A stretch of 64,000 bases of DNA from Desulfallas thermosapovorans DSM 6562 (GCF_008124625.1 NZ_VNHM01000013.1:1-64000); one strand, 5' to 3'; shown: positions 1-9,524, numbered from the stretch's first letter. The notes: generated by a model not told the origin, from the sequence alone. Program-made: numbers and translations.

Positions 1-1
1 C

Positions 2-85
2 TGCCTGATAATCGCCAGTGGCAAGAAACAAAGGCTGGTTGATGAGGATATTGTTTACCAGGCTCAGCAGGAACTGGAAATTTAA
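2..85 (+). CDS. C-terminal tail of an ExeA-like AAA ATPase (partial)
   Basis: An open frame runs in from the window edge and stops at 83-85. Its 27 residues include IIASGKKQRLVDEDIV and end QQELEI, which resembles the C-terminal helix of ExeA/TniB-type ATPases that accompany transposases in Desulfotomaculum-like genomes. Too little is visible to prove the family. If right, it marks a mobile element whose far side lies close to the broken hsdM gene. Confidence 0.4.
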   Translation, partial: CLIIASGKKQRLVDEDIVYQAQQELEI

Positions 86-104
86 CTTGCGGGTGGTGTT
101 TAAT

Positions 105-365
105 ATGCCGGGAAAAAGCCTGGAAGATTATTTTGCCAGTACGGGATTTTATGATTTGCTACCGGTTGCAAAAAGCATAATGCGTGAATTGGGCTTTGGC
201 CAGGAGGAAGCGCTGGAGGCAATTTGCAAGGTAGCTGATAAAGCCAGGGTGTATCCACCTACGAAAAACCGGGCAGCTTGGTTTGCTGTTGTTTTTAAAG
301 AAAAGTTGTATGAAGCACGGGCTGATATTTTGGCTTGCAAAAAGTACAAGCGTTCATTGCTTTGA
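105..365 (+). CDS. Small hypothetical protein next to the ATPase tail
   Basis: An 86-residue frame starts at ATG 105 behind a weak GGGTGGTG and ends at 365. It is soluble and alpha-helical in appearance (for example DLLPVAKSIMRELGFGQEEAL) with a basic C-terminus (KKYKRSLL). I do not recognise a domain. It sits 19 bp after the ATPase tail, so it may be a passenger gene of the same element. An in-frame ATG at 18 would overlap the ATPase frame and has no ribosome site. Confidence 0.4.
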   Translation: MPGKSLEDYFASTGFYDLLPVAKSIMRELGFGQEEALEAICKVADKARVYPPTKNRAAWFAVVFKEKLYEARADILACKKYKRSLL

Positions 366-374
366 TTTTATTAT

Positions 375-413
375 CCGGGTACTGTCTTACGCACGGTTAC
401 CCGGCATTTTTAT
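375..413 (+). terminator. Hairpin followed by T run
   Basis: The 7-bp stem CCGGGTA (375-381) / TACCCGG (398-404) is followed by CATTTTTAT. It could terminate the small gene before it or belong to the end of the element. The remaining stretch to 538 shows nothing else I can support. Confidence 0.4.
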
Positions 414-538
414 CCTTTACGTTTTATACCTAAGGGAATTTGAGAATTTTATTTGGTGTTACCAATTTAGTTTAAGAATTTGCGTTATTTGGTTGCCTGA
501 TTGGCCTATTTTAAAACGATAATTTTTCATGAGTTAAT

Positions 539-871
539 TTGAGAATCTACAATATTTTATTCATCGATGCGTCTGGAGAAGGAAACTATGAAAAGGACAA
601 AAATCAGAACAAGCTCAGGGAACAGGATATCCAAAGGATCGTTGAGACGTATGAGAAATACGAAACAGTTGACAAGTATTCCTATGTGGCAACCATAGAC
701 GAGATTAAGGAAAACGATTACAACCTGAACATCCCGCGCTATGTAGACACCTTCGAGGAAGAGGAACTGGTTGACATGGATGCGGTGAAAGAAAACATTG
801 CCAATATTAAACGCGAGCTTCAGGAAGTGGAGCGGCAGATGGAAAGGTATTTGGAGAAGCTGGGATTGTAA
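539..871 (+). pseudogene. hsdM: HsdM remnant: C-terminal end of type I DNA methyltransferase
   Basis: From about 553 onward the frame reads as the C-terminus of a type I N6-adenine methyltransferase: ILFIDASGEG, KNQNKLREQDIQRIVETY, then NDYNLNIPRYVDTFEEEE and a coiled-coil-like tail that contacts HsdS. An intact HsdM has about 500 residues, with the SAM-binding and NPPF/Y catalytic motifs in the missing part. Only about 107 residues remain and no methyltransferase motif lies upstream. The apparent TTG start at 539 is just the first start-like codon after the break. The gene runs into hsdS 7 bp later, so the original order was hsdM-hsdS-hsdR. The adjoining ExeA-like tail suggests an insertion or deletion. 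Confidence 0.85.
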
Positions 872-878
872 GGGGAGA

Positions 879-2123
879 ATGATTTTGGATACTGCACGAT
901 TAAATCCGAATAGAAAAAATATTGCAGATATAAATGAAAAACAGGGAATCCCTCGTGGTTGGAAGCAAGTTAGATTTAAAGAATGCATTGAGATAGCAAA
1001 CGGGCAAGTGGATCCAAAGGTTGAACCTTACTGCAACATGAAGCACATCGGGCTTGAAAATATTGAAAAATTCACAGGACGTTTGTTATTTACAAAGTTA
1101 GCCAAGGACGAAAATTTAACCAGCGGAAAATATTTTTTTAACAAAGGCGATGTTCTATATGGTAAGATTCGCCCTGAGCTGAGTAAAGTGTATCTTGCTG
1201 AGTTTGAAGGTATTTGCAGTGCAGATATTTACCCAATAAGACCCAAAAAAGATATTGTTGGAAATTATTTGAAATTTTTATTGTTAGATCATAGGTTTTT
1301 TCGGTATGCCGTATCTGTTTCTACCAGGACAGGGTTGCCCAAAATAAACAGGGATGATTTAGGTGGGTTTAAAATACATGTACCCCCGATACGAGAACAA
1401 CAAAAAATTGCAAGCATCCTCTCTACCTGGGACAAAGCCATCGAGCTAAAAGAGAAATTAATTGAGCAGAAAAAAAAACGGAAAAAGGGCTTGATGCAAA
1501 GGTTGTTAACGGGTAAAGTCAGGTTACCGGGGTTCAAGGAGGAATGGATCAAACTAAAAGTAAAAGATCTAATACGAGAAGTTAATCATAGAACAACTCA
1601 AAATAACCAGTATGAAATATTATCGGTAACGAAAAATGGTATTGTGCCACAAAGGGAGCAATTCAATAAGCAGATCGCGAGTGGAAATAATACGGGTTAT
1701 AAAATAGTACGGAGATACAATTTAGTATTTAGTACAATGAATCTTTGGATGGGGAGTTTAGATGTTCTGACTACTCATGATATTGGCATAGTGTCACCTG
1801 CTTACAAGGTTTTTAAATTTATTGAGCAAAATATAACTCCGTTATATAGTAAATATTTCATGATTTCAGATCATATGATTCGTGTTTATAAGATGAATTC
1901 CGAACAAGGAGCAAGCATTGTTCGCAGAAATCTTGATATTGATGGATTACTCAGTACTATAGTAAGTATACCTCCTTTAGAAGAACAACTAGAAATATCC
2001 AAGGTATTGCAGATTTCGGATAAAGAGTTGGCACTTTTGAACTCTCAACTCGAAGCCCTCAAACAACAAAAGAAAGGCCTCATGCAAATTTTGCTCACAG
2101 GAAAAGTCCGAGTGAAGTGTTGA
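879..2123 (+). CDS. hsdS: Type I restriction specificity subunit HsdS
   Basis: HsdS (414 residues) chooses the bipartite DNA target for the methyltransferase and restriction complex. The first target-recognition domain begins near GIPRGWKQVRF. The central conserved helix is PIREQQKIASILSTWD followed by QKKKRKKGLMQRLLTGKVR. A second recognition domain follows, and the distal conserved helix (PLEEQLEISKVLQISD, KKGLMQILLTGKVR) closes the protein, so it is complete. I start at ATG 879, just after the hsdM stop and GGGGAG at 873-878. TTG 885 would give better spacing from the same site. An earlier in-frame ATG at 798 lies inside hsdM. Confidence 0.93.
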   Translation: MILDTARLNPNRKNIADINEKQGIPRGWKQVRFKECIEIANGQVDPKVEPYCNMKHIGLENIEKFTGRLLFTKLAKDENLTSGKYFFNKGDVLYGKIRPELSKVYLAEFEGICSADIYPIRPKKDIVGNYLKFLLLDHRFFRYAVSVSTRTGLPKINRDDLGGFKIHVPPIREQQKIASILSTWDKAIELKEKLIEQKKKRKKGLMQRLLTGKVRLPGFKEEWIKLKVKDLIREVNHRTTQNNQYEILSVTKNGIVPQREQFNKQIASGNNTGYKIVRRYNLVFSTMNLWMGSLDVLTTHDIGIVSPAYKVFKFIEQNITPLYSKYFMISDHMIRVYKMNSEQGASIVRRNLDIDGLLSTIVSIPPLEEQLEISKVLQISDKELALLNSQLEALKQQKKGLMQILLTGKVRVKC

Positions 2124-2154
2124 TGCTTCACTTTGCCAATTGGGAGGTGAAAAT

Positions 2155-5100
2155 ATGCCCAGAGCAAAGGATTATGATGAACGGAATATCAGCCAGCAGC
2201 CGGCCATTGAGGTGCTGAAGGCGCTGGGCTATCATTACCTGACTTCTGATCAGGCGGAAGCTATGCGGGGCAACCAGTATAATGTCATCCTGAAAGATGT
2301 GTTGGAGGAAAAGCTTCGGGAGCTTAATGATTATGAGTACAAAGGTACTACATACCGTTTCAGTGAGCAGAATATCCAGCAGGCGATCCGGGATTTGGAT
2401 GAACCTCTGACGGACGGGCTGGTGAAAACCAACGAGAAGATTTATGAATCTTTAATGTTGGGGAGAAGCTACACCGAGAATTTGCCTGACGGTTCCAAGA
2501 AATCATTCACGCTCCAGTACATCAATTGGGAAAAGGTCGAGAACAACATCTTTCACGTGACGGAAGAAGTCGTTGTCGAGAAGATGGACGGTCAAGGCAA
2601 CGCCCGCCCTGACATTGTGCTTTACGTGAACGGGATTCCTTTTGCCATGATTGAGTGCAAAAAAGCCTCCATCTCAATTGAGCAGGGCATTAGCCAGATG
2701 ATCCGCAACCAGGGTAAGGATTACATCCCGCAGCTGTTCAAGTTTGTTCAAATTGTGATGGCGACCAACAAGAACGAAACCCAGTATGCAACATGCAACA
2801 CACCAAAGAAGTATTGGGCGGTATGGAAAGAGGAAAATGAATACTGGTTGCAGGAACAAATCAGCAAAACGGTGCATCACCGCCTACCTACGAATCAGGA
2901 TAAAAACATTATTTCCCTGTTTCACCCTGAAAGATTGCTGGAGCTGGCCCGTTATTTTGTGATCTTTGACAAAAACGAAAAAAAGATTGCCCGTTACCAG
3001 CAATATTTTGCTATCAAAGAAATCCTCAAAACCGTGGAAAAGACCGACCAAAATGGCAATCGCCAGGGCGGGGTCATCTGGCATACCCAGGGTTCGGGAA
3101 AATCGCTCACCATGATGATGCTGGCGAAATACCTGCTCACGGAAATGCAAAACATCAACCCAAAAGTCATTGTGGTGACCGACAGAAAAGAGCTGGACAA
3201 ACAAATTCACCGCACCTTCAACCATACCAGGCTCAAAGCAAGCCGAGCCACATCGGGCAAGCATTTGGTTGAACTAATCAACGACAACAGGGCCGACATT
3301 GTGATGACCCTTGTTCACAAGTTTGATACAGCGGCGGTGAAACAAAAGCCGGTCCTTTCAAGAGATATTTTCCTCTTGGTGGACGAATCCCACCGGACGC
3401 AGTACGGGGAACTGCACAACAAAATGAAACAGGTCTTCCCCAATGGCTGCTACCTTGGTTTTACGGGAACGCCACTAATGAAAAAAGAAAAAAATACGAT
3501 GGTTAAATTCGGCAAACTGATCCATACCTATACGATTGCCGACGGGGTTTGTGACAAGGCGATTGTTCCGCTTCTATATGAAGGCAAAATGGTCGAACAA
3601 ACGGTGAACCGCAAAGCCGTCGACCACCGTTTGGAGATGATCACCCGTCACCTGAACGAAAAGCAAAAAGAAGAAGTAATGCGAAAGTGGAGCCGATTTG
3701 AACGCATTGCCTCCTCTGATCAGCGGATTAAAATGGTTGCTTTTGATATCAACGAGCATTTTCTGTACAATTACAAGACCAAAGGCTCTCATTTCAAAGC
3801 TATGCTGGCAACGAACAGCAAGAAAGAAGCCATCGGTTATTTTGAGGCGTTCGAAGAACTGGGCGACCTTAACTGCGCCGTGGTTATTTCTTCCCCTGAT
3901 CAGCGGGAAGGGCATCATGCGGTGGACGAAAGCAACGATGATAAAGTCCAGCGGTTCTGGAAACGAATGATGGACAAATACGGGAATGAGGAAGCCTACG
4001 AAGAAGGGATCAAGGATGAGTTTATCAACGGCGACGACATTGACCTGCTCATTGTCGTCGATAAATTGCTGACTGGTTTTGACGCCCCAAGGGCGACGGT
4101 TTTGTATGTGGATAAACCAATGAAAGAACACACCCTTTTGCAAGCCATTGCCAGGGTGAACCGCCTGTACGAAGGCAAAGACTATGGTCTTATCATCGAC
4201 TACAGAGGCTTGCTCGAAAAACTGGATGAAGCGCTGGAGATGTATTCGGGGGCTGGGCTGGAGAATTTCGACCCGAAGGACTTAAAAGGTACATTGTATG
4301 ATGTGATCAGCATCATCGGAACGCTCAGGCATTATCATACGGAGCTTGTGAACATTTTCATACCCGTGAAAAATAAAAGGGACACCGAAGAATACGAAGT
4401 TCTTCTGGAAAACGAGGAGCCCAGAGAACGCTTTTACAACATGCTCAGCCAGTTTGGGCGTCATTTGGGAATCGCCCTGGAGTCAGAAAATGTGTACAGG
4501 GCTTTAGGGCCAGAGGAACTGAATCGATATAAGAAGGATTTTAAGTTTTACCAGGAACTTCGTAAAAGCGTCAAGCTCAGGTATAGTGACACGATTGACC
4601 ACAGGGAGTACGAAGCTAAAATGCAGATGCTGATGGACAACTACATTTCGGCGGAAGAGGTCATTCGCATTACAAATCCCGTGGATATCATGAATGAGAA
4701 AGAATTTGCGGCAGAGTTAGAGCGTTTACAGTCGCCACGGGCAAAGGCGGATGCGATTCGTACTCGATTGTCCAAAAGAATTGAAACGAAATGGGATGAA
4801 AACCCGGCTTACTACAAAAAGTTTTCCGAACGGATTGAGGAAACTATACAAGCCTACAAGGACAAGCGGATCAGTGAGGGGGAATATCTTGAGCGGATGA
4901 AGGATATTTTGCGAGATTTTCGCTCAGGGTCTTCGGTTTTCACTTATCCCGATAATATTCGAAAGAATCCCAATGCCCAGGCCTTTTATGGAGTGACTCA
5001 TGAAGTGATTCGGGAAGAGAGTGCATGTTATATAGTAAATGATGATATCATGGGTGAACTGGCACTAAAGGTCACAAAAATTATTGAGGACAATAGCAAA

Positions 5101-5259
5101 GTGGACTGGCATGACAATGCAGAGGTTCATAATCGCATTGCTCAGGAACTGGATGATTTGCTGTATGACTTTGCCAGGGAACACGGTTTGGAACTGGATT
5201 TTGATCAGATTGATAGAATCATTGAAAGCGTCAAGACGGTTGCTTTGAGACGATATTAA
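2155..5259 (+). CDS. hsdR: Type I restriction endonuclease subunit HsdR
   Basis: HsdR (1034 residues) is the ATP-driven translocase and nuclease of type I systems. The N-terminal PD-(D/E)xK nuclease is visible as PDIVLYVNG then IECKK near residues 152-170. The superfamily 2 motor follows: Walker A HTQGSGKS near 310, the DEAD-like box VDESH near 408, GFTGTP near 440, and the late motif ARVNRL. Length is normal and no frame break is seen. The start is ATG 2155 behind GGGAGGTG at 2141-2148. Without a working HsdM the R subunit would normally have no restriction activity, because type I cleavage needs the M2S core. Confidence 0.95.
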   Translation: MPRAKDYDERNISQQPAIEVLKALGYHYLTSDQAEAMRGNQYNVILKDVLEEKLRELNDYEYKGTTYRFSEQNIQQAIRDLDEPLTDGLVKTNEKIYESLMLGRSYTENLPDGSKKSFTLQYINWEKVENNIFHVTEEVVVEKMDGQGNARPDIVLYVNGIPFAMIECKKASISIEQGISQMIRNQGKDYIPQLFKFVQIVMATNKNETQYATCNTPKKYWAVWKEENEYWLQEQISKTVHHRLPTNQDKNIISLFHPERLLELARYFVIFDKNEKKIARYQQYFAIKEILKTVEKTDQNGNRQGGVIWHTQGSGKSLTMMMLAKYLLTEMQNINPKVIVVTDRKELDKQIHRTFNHTRLKASRATSGKHLVELINDNRADIVMTLVHKFDTAAVKQKPVLSRDIFLLVDESHRTQYGELHNKMKQVFPNGCYLGFTGTPLMKKEKNTMVKFGKLIHTYTIADGVCDKAIVPLLYEGKMVEQTVNRKAVDHRLEMITRHLNEKQKEEVMRKWSRFERIASSDQRIKMVAFDINEHFLYNYKTKGSHFKAMLATNSKKEAIGYFEAFEELGDLNCAVVISSPDQREGHHAVDESNDDKVQRFWKRMMDKYGNEEAYEEGIKDEFINGDDIDLLIVVDKLLTGFDAPRATVLYVDKPMKEHTLLQAIARVNRLYEGKDYGLIIDYRGLLEKLDEALEMYSGAGLENFDPKDLKGTLYDVISIIGTLRHYHTELVNIFIPVKNKRDTEEYEVLLENEEPRERFYNMLSQFGRHLGIALESENVYRALGPEELNRYKKDFKFYQELRKSVKLRYSDTIDHREYEAKMQMLMDNYISAEEVIRITNPVDIMNEKEFAAELERLQSPRAKADAIRTRLSKRIETKWDENPAYYKKFSERIEETIQAYKDKRISEGEYLERMKDILRDFRSGSSVFTYPDNIRKNPNAQAFYGVTHEVIREESACYIVNDDIMGELALKVTKIIEDNSKVDWHDNAEVHNRIAQELDDLLYDFAREHGLELDFDQIDRIIESVKTVALRRY

Positions 5260-5273
5260 ACGGGTGTGATGAG

Positions 5274-5996
5274 ATGGAGATTTATCAGGTCGAGTTTGGA
5301 GGAAAGGTAATTCCGTTTGTATTAAAACGGAAACCCGTAAAAAATGTCAATCTTCACATCAAACCAGATATGACTGTTGTGGTTTCGGCAAACGGAAAAG
5401 TTCCACTTGATTTTATCCTGGGCTTTGTGAAACAGAAAGCGGCCTGGATCCTGAGAAACATTCAGTTCTTTGAAGAAGTCCAGTCGGAGGTTCATAGCGA
5501 AAAGAAATATGTGAGTGGTGAATCGTTTAAGTATCTTGGCAAACAGTATAGATTAAGGGTTGAGGAAAGTGAAACAGAGGGTGTAAAGTATTATCGCGGA
5601 TTTATTTACATGTATGTAAAAGACAAACGGGATTTCAAAAGGAAAAAAAAGCTTTTTGAGGTGTGTCTGCGGAACAGGGCAGAGATTATTTTCAACGAAT
5701 CCCTAGAAAAAATGTATGCCCTGGTTCAAAAGTACAACGTCAAAAAGCCAAAGCTGATGATTCGTACTATGAAGGCAAGATGGGGATCGTGCTTAAGGGA
5801 TTCCGGTACCATATTGCTTAATTTTGAGTTAATCAAGGCTCCAAAATACTGTATCGATTATGTGGTCTTACATGAATTGCTCCATTTTTTGTATAAAAAC
5901 CATGACCATCAATTTTATGACTTCCTTACCGTGTTGATGCCCGATTGGAAACAACGAAAAGCGATTCTTGATGAGGAAGTGGTTCGGGAAATGTAA
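5274..5996 (+). CDS. YgjP-like zinc metallopeptidase (DUF45)
   Basis: This 240-residue protein has the YgjP/DUF45 pattern: MKARWGSC ahead of the zinc-binding VVLHELLHFLYKNHDHQFY segment, where the HExxH motif and a downstream His would bind zinc. The family often sits beside type I restriction genes, as here, 14 bp after hsdR, so it was probably transcribed with them. Its substrate is unknown. No signal peptide is seen, so it is likely cytoplasmic. Confidence 0.88.
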   Translation: MEIYQVEFGGKVIPFVLKRKPVKNVNLHIKPDMTVVVSANGKVPLDFILGFVKQKAAWILRNIQFFEEVQSEVHSEKKYVSGESFKYLGKQYRLRVEESETEGVKYYRGFIYMYVKDKRDFKRKKKLFEVCLRNRAEIIFNESLEKMYALVQKYNVKKPKLMIRTMKARWGSCLRDSGTILLNFELIKAPKYCIDYVVLHELLHFLYKNHDHQFYDFLTVLMPDWKQRKAILDEEVVREM

Positions 5997-6046
5997 GGGA
6001 AGAGGCGTCTCCTTTGGATAAATTTGCATAACCAGAGGCAAAAAGC

Positions 6047-6091
6047 AAGAAACCCGCAATCCCTTGTGCGCCAGGGGTTTGCGGGCTTCTT
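6047..6091. terminator. Shared terminator between converging operons
   Basis: AAGAAACCCGCAA (6047-6059) pairs with TTTGCGGGCTTCTT (6078-6091), one mismatch. A-rich and T-rich flanks on both sides suit termination from both the restriction operon and the converging hydrogenase operon. Confidence 0.75.
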
Positions 6092-6133
6092 GATAAATCT
6101 TCTTGCTTTGGATAACACCCTTTCCCGGTTAAA

Positions 6134-7864
6134 TTAGAACTTGCTCCGGGGTGTATAGTGAGTGTGTAACAGGTGATGTGATTTTTCCCCCAGAGGTTCG
6201 CCCAAAAACTCCTCGTAAATTGTTTTAATGTACGGGTTTTCATGGGATTTGCGGACCTTGAGGTTTGAATCCTCCTCGTAAAGGGCCTTGGCCCTTAGCC
6301 TGCGAATTTCATTATTGACGGGTATGGGTTGCCCGCCACCGCTGACGCAGCCACCGGGGCAGCACATAATTTCTATAAAGTGATAATCGGCGCTGCCATC
6401 TTTTATTCTCTCCAGTATTTTGCGGGCGTTGCCCAGCCCGTGGGCTACGGCCACCTTGACTTCGGCGAGCCCGGGAATATCCACTGCAGCTTCCTTGACC
6501 CCTTCCAGGCCCCTCACTTCATCGAAATCAACTTTTTCCAGGGTTTTACCAGTGACCACCTCGTATACCGTGCGCAGTGCGGCCTCCATCACGCCACCGG
6601 TGGCGCCGAAGATGGTTGCGGCACCGGAATACTCCCCGAGGGGATGGTCATAATAACCATCTTCCAGGGCGGCGAAATCTATGCCGGCCTGCCGGATCAT
6701 TTTGGCCAGTTCTCTGGTGGTAATTACGTAATCCACGTCTTTAATGCCGTTATTGCTCATTTCCGGCCTGTTGCACTCGAATTTCTTGGCCGTGCAGGGC
6801 ATTACGGAAACAACCACAATATTGGCCGGATCAATGCCCTCTTTCTCTGCATAATAACTCTTCACCAGTGCCCCCAGCATCTGGTGGGGTGATTTGCAGG
6901 TGGAAATGTGAGGCAACAAATCGGGGTAGAAGTGCTCCGCGAATTTGATCCAGCCCGGGCTGCAGCTGGTTATCATGGGCAGCACGCCGCCGTTTTTCAA
7001 CCGGTGTAATAATTCATTGCCCTCCTCGATGATGGTTAAATCCGCGGCAAAGTTAGTGTCGAAAACACGGTTGAAACCCAGTTTCCTTACTGCCGTCAAC
7101 ATCTTGCCGGTGACCAGGGTACCGGGGGGGAAGCCGAACTCTTCGCCCAGGGCCGCCCTGACGGCCGGTGCATTTTGTACCACCACGAATTTATAGGGGT
7201 CGAAGATGGCCTTCCATACATCCTGGATGGATTCCTTTTCGTATATTGCACCCACGGGGCACGCCGTTATGCACTGGCCGCACATGGCGCAGGCCACATC
7301 GTTGAGGCTTTGCCCGTAAGCCGGTTCCACCCTGGTATTGAAACTTCTGTTCTGGGGAAAAATGGCGGATACCGTTTGAATCTCCTTGCATACCGTTACA
7401 CAGCGCCGGCAGAGAACGCATTTGTTCTGGTCCCTGACAATGGCAGGAGAAAGGCTGTCCACAATCCCTTTACTCTGGGCTCCGGTATATTTGATTTCAG
7501 TGATCCCCATTTCCATGGCCAGTGCTTGCAATTCACACTTCTGGTTTCTGGGGCAGGTAAGGCAGTCATCCATGGGATGGTCCGATATGATCATCTCCAG
7601 GGAAAATTTGCGGGCTCTTTTCACCCTTTCGGTGTTGGTACGCACCACCAGACCTTCACTGGCCTTGAAGGTACAGGCGGGCTGCAGATTGCGGTTGCCC
7701 TCTATTTCCACCAGGCATATCCTGCAGGCGCCTATGGCCTGTACCTCCGGAAGGTGGCACAGGGTAGGGATGCGCACGTTGACTTTTTTAGCCGCTTCCA
7801 GTAATGTGGTACCTTCTTCAACCTGGACCTTTTGGCCGTCTATGGTAAGGGTAATCATTTGCAC
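6134..7864 (-). CDS. hndD: [FeFe]-hydrogenase catalytic subunit, HndD/HydA type
   Basis: This 576-residue protein interconverts H2 and protons at the H-cluster. Domains in order: an N-terminal NuoG-like [2Fe-2S] domain (CHLPEVQAIGACRIC), a His/Cys [4Fe-4S] site (DHPMDDCLTCPRNQKC), two ferredoxin clusters (CVLCRRCVTVC, CAMCGQCITACP), then the H-cluster motifs TSCSPGW, MPCTAKKFE and IMCCPGGCVSGGGQP. All ligands are present. It ends the hndA-hndC-hndD operon, 10 bp after hndC. The layout is that of soluble NAD(P)-linked group A3 enzymes such as Desulfovibrio fructosivorans Hnd and Thermotoga HydABC. Confidence 0.95.
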   Translation of the reverse strand: MQMITLTIDGQKVQVEEGTTLLEAAKKVNVRIPTLCHLPEVQAIGACRICLVEIEGNRNLQPACTFKASEGLVVRTNTERVKRARKFSLEMIISDHPMDDCLTCPRNQKCELQALAMEMGITEIKYTGAQSKGIVDSLSPAIVRDQNKCVLCRRCVTVCKEIQTVSAIFPQNRSFNTRVEPAYGQSLNDVACAMCGQCITACPVGAIYEKESIQDVWKAIFDPYKFVVVQNAPAVRAALGEEFGFPPGTLVTGKMLTAVRKLGFNRVFDTNFAADLTIIEEGNELLHRLKNGGVLPMITSCSPGWIKFAEHFYPDLLPHISTCKSPHQMLGALVKSYYAEKEGIDPANIVVVSVMPCTAKKFECNRPEMSNNGIKDVDYVITTRELAKMIRQAGIDFAALEDGYYDHPLGEYSGAATIFGATGGVMEAALRTVYEVVTGKTLEKVDFDEVRGLEGVKEAAVDIPGLAEVKVAVAHGLGNARKILERIKDGSADYHFIEIMCCPGGCVSGGGQPIPVNNEIRRLRAKALYEEDSNLKVRKSHENPYIKTIYEEFLGEPLGEKSHHLLHTHYTPRSKF

Positions 7865-7874
7865 TCACCTTCCA

Positions 7875-9524
7875 TCAATTAGAAATTTTCACACCGGCTT
7901 TTTTCGTCAGCCTTTTACAAACGTTGGCCCGGCAACGCTTATCCCGGATATGCTCCAGGTATTCATCCTCAAAATATTTTAAAGTGGTAAGAACGGGGTT
8001 GGGCGCGGTTTGCCCCAGCCCGCAAAGGGCAGTGTCCTTGATGTTGTAACATAATTCACGCAGCCGGTCGAGGTCTTCCTCTTTGCCCCGGCCCTGGGTG
8101 ATGCGAATAAGTATTTCCAGAATGCGTTTAGTACCAATGCGGCAGGGGGGGCATTTACCGCAGGATTCGTTCTGGGTAAACTCCATGAAAAACCTGGCGA
8201 AGTCAACGATGCAGGTATCCTCGTCGGTAATAATTAACCCGCCGGAACCCACAATGGCCCCGATTTGGGCCAGTGACTCGTAATCCACCGGTATATTTAT
8301 ATATTTTTCCGGAATGCACCCGCCGGAAGGGCCTCCGGTTTGGGCCGCTTTGAACTTTTTATCCTTTTTCAACCCTCCGCCTATTTTATAGACCAGGTCA
8401 TACAACGGAGTTCCCATGGGCACTTCAACCAGCCCGGTATTTTCTATGCTGCCGGCCAGGGCGAAAACCTTGGTGCCCTTGCTTTTTTCCGTGCCAAACC
8501 GGGCGAACCAGTCGGCCCCGTTTAAAATTATGGCCGGAATATTGGCATAGGTTTCCACGTTGTTAATCAGGGTGGGGCAGCCGAAAAGTCCCTCCACGGC
8601 GGGGAAAGGCGGCCTCGGCCTGGGTTCGCCCCTCTTGCCCTCGATGGACGCCAGCAGTGCCGTTTCCTCACCACATACAAAGGCGCCGGCCCCGATTTTT
8701 ATATTTATGTCAAAGTCAAAACCGGACCCGAATATGTTTTTGCCCAGGTAATTGCGTTCCCTGGCCTGGTCAATGGCCCAGGTTAAGCGCTCGATGGCCA
8801 GGGGGTATTCAGCCCGGATATAGACGTAACCCTGGTTGGCGCCAATGGTGTACCCGGCAATGGCCATGGCCTCCAGTACGCTGTGGGGGTCACCTTCAAT
8901 AACGCTCCGGTCCATGAAAGCCCCGGGGTCGCCTTCATCCGCGTTACACACGACATATTTGGGTGTTTTTGCGGCCTGGTGGGTGAATTTCCACTTGAGA
9001 CCGGTGGGGAACCCGGCCCCCCCGCGTCCCCGCAAGCCCGAGTTAATCAGTGTTTCAATTACTTCTTCCGGGGACATGTTCAGTAGCACTTTTTCCAGTG
9101 CTTTGTAGCCGTCGCGTTCCAGGTAATCGTCAATGTTTTTGGGATCAATGAGACCGCAGTTTCTGAGCACGATTTTTTGTTGCAGTTTGAAGAAATCAAT
9201 ATCCTCCATTTTGGCAATGGCTTTGCCGGTGGCCGGGTCTTTATACATGAGCCGCTCCACCGGTTGACCCTGAACAAGGTGCTGCAGCACTATATCACCG
9301 GCATCTGCGGGGGTAAGCTTCATGTAAAGAATTCCTTCCGGGTTGACCAGAGCCAGGGGCCCCATGTTGCATGATCCCAGGCAACCCGTTTCAATTACCC
9401 TTACTTCTTCGCTTAAACCATGTTCTTTAATTTTCTCCACGATGGCGTTATAAACACCGGCACACCCGGAGGAAACACAACCGGCTCCGGCGCAAACCAA
9501 AACTTGCGCGCGCCATGATTTCAT
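7875..9524 (-). CDS. hndC: NADH-linked hydrogenase flavoprotein subunit, HndC/HydB (NuoF-like)
   Basis: This 549-residue subunit links the hydrogenase to NAD(H). It has an N-terminal thioredoxin-like [2Fe-2S] domain (CAGAGCVSSGC, ETGCLGSCNMGP), the NuoF FMN/NADH core (GRGGAGFPTGLKW, CNADEGDPGAF), and the N3-type [4Fe-4S] ligands ESCGKCPPCRIGT. Oddly, it stops soon after DKRCRANVCKRLTKKAG. The extra C-terminal two-cluster ferredoxin domain usual in electron-bifurcating HydB proteins is absent, and the 10-bp gap to hndD leaves no room for it. Electron bifurcation therefore cannot be assumed. Confidence 0.94.
   Translation of the reverse strand: MKSWRAQVLVCAGAGCVSSGCAGVYNAIVEKIKEHGLSEEVRVIETGCLGSCNMGPLALVNPEGILYMKLTPADAGDIVLQHLVQGQPVERLMYKDPATGKAIAKMEDIDFFKLQQKIVLRNCGLIDPKNIDDYLERDGYKALEKVLLNMSPEEVIETLINSGLRGRGGAGFPTGLKWKFTHQAAKTPKYVVCNADEGDPGAFMDRSVIEGDPHSVLEAMAIAGYTIGANQGYVYIRAEYPLAIERLTWAIDQARERNYLGKNIFGSGFDFDINIKIGAGAFVCGEETALLASIEGKRGEPRPRPPFPAVEGLFGCPTLINNVETYANIPAIILNGADWFARFGTEKSKGTKVFALAGSIENTGLVEVPMGTPLYDLVYKIGGGLKKDKKFKAAQTGGPSGGCIPEKYINIPVDYESLAQIGAIVGSGGLIITDEDTCIVDFARFFMEFTQNESCGKCPPCRIGTKRILEILIRITQGRGKEEDLDRLRELCYNIKDTALCGLGQTAPNPVLTTLKYFEDEYLEHIRDKRCRANVCKRLTKKAGVKISN

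Noticed and set aside
283-522. 79-codon frame overlapping the small gene at 105
   Set aside because: Hydrophobic, Tyr/Trp-rich translation over a hairpin; no ribosome site.
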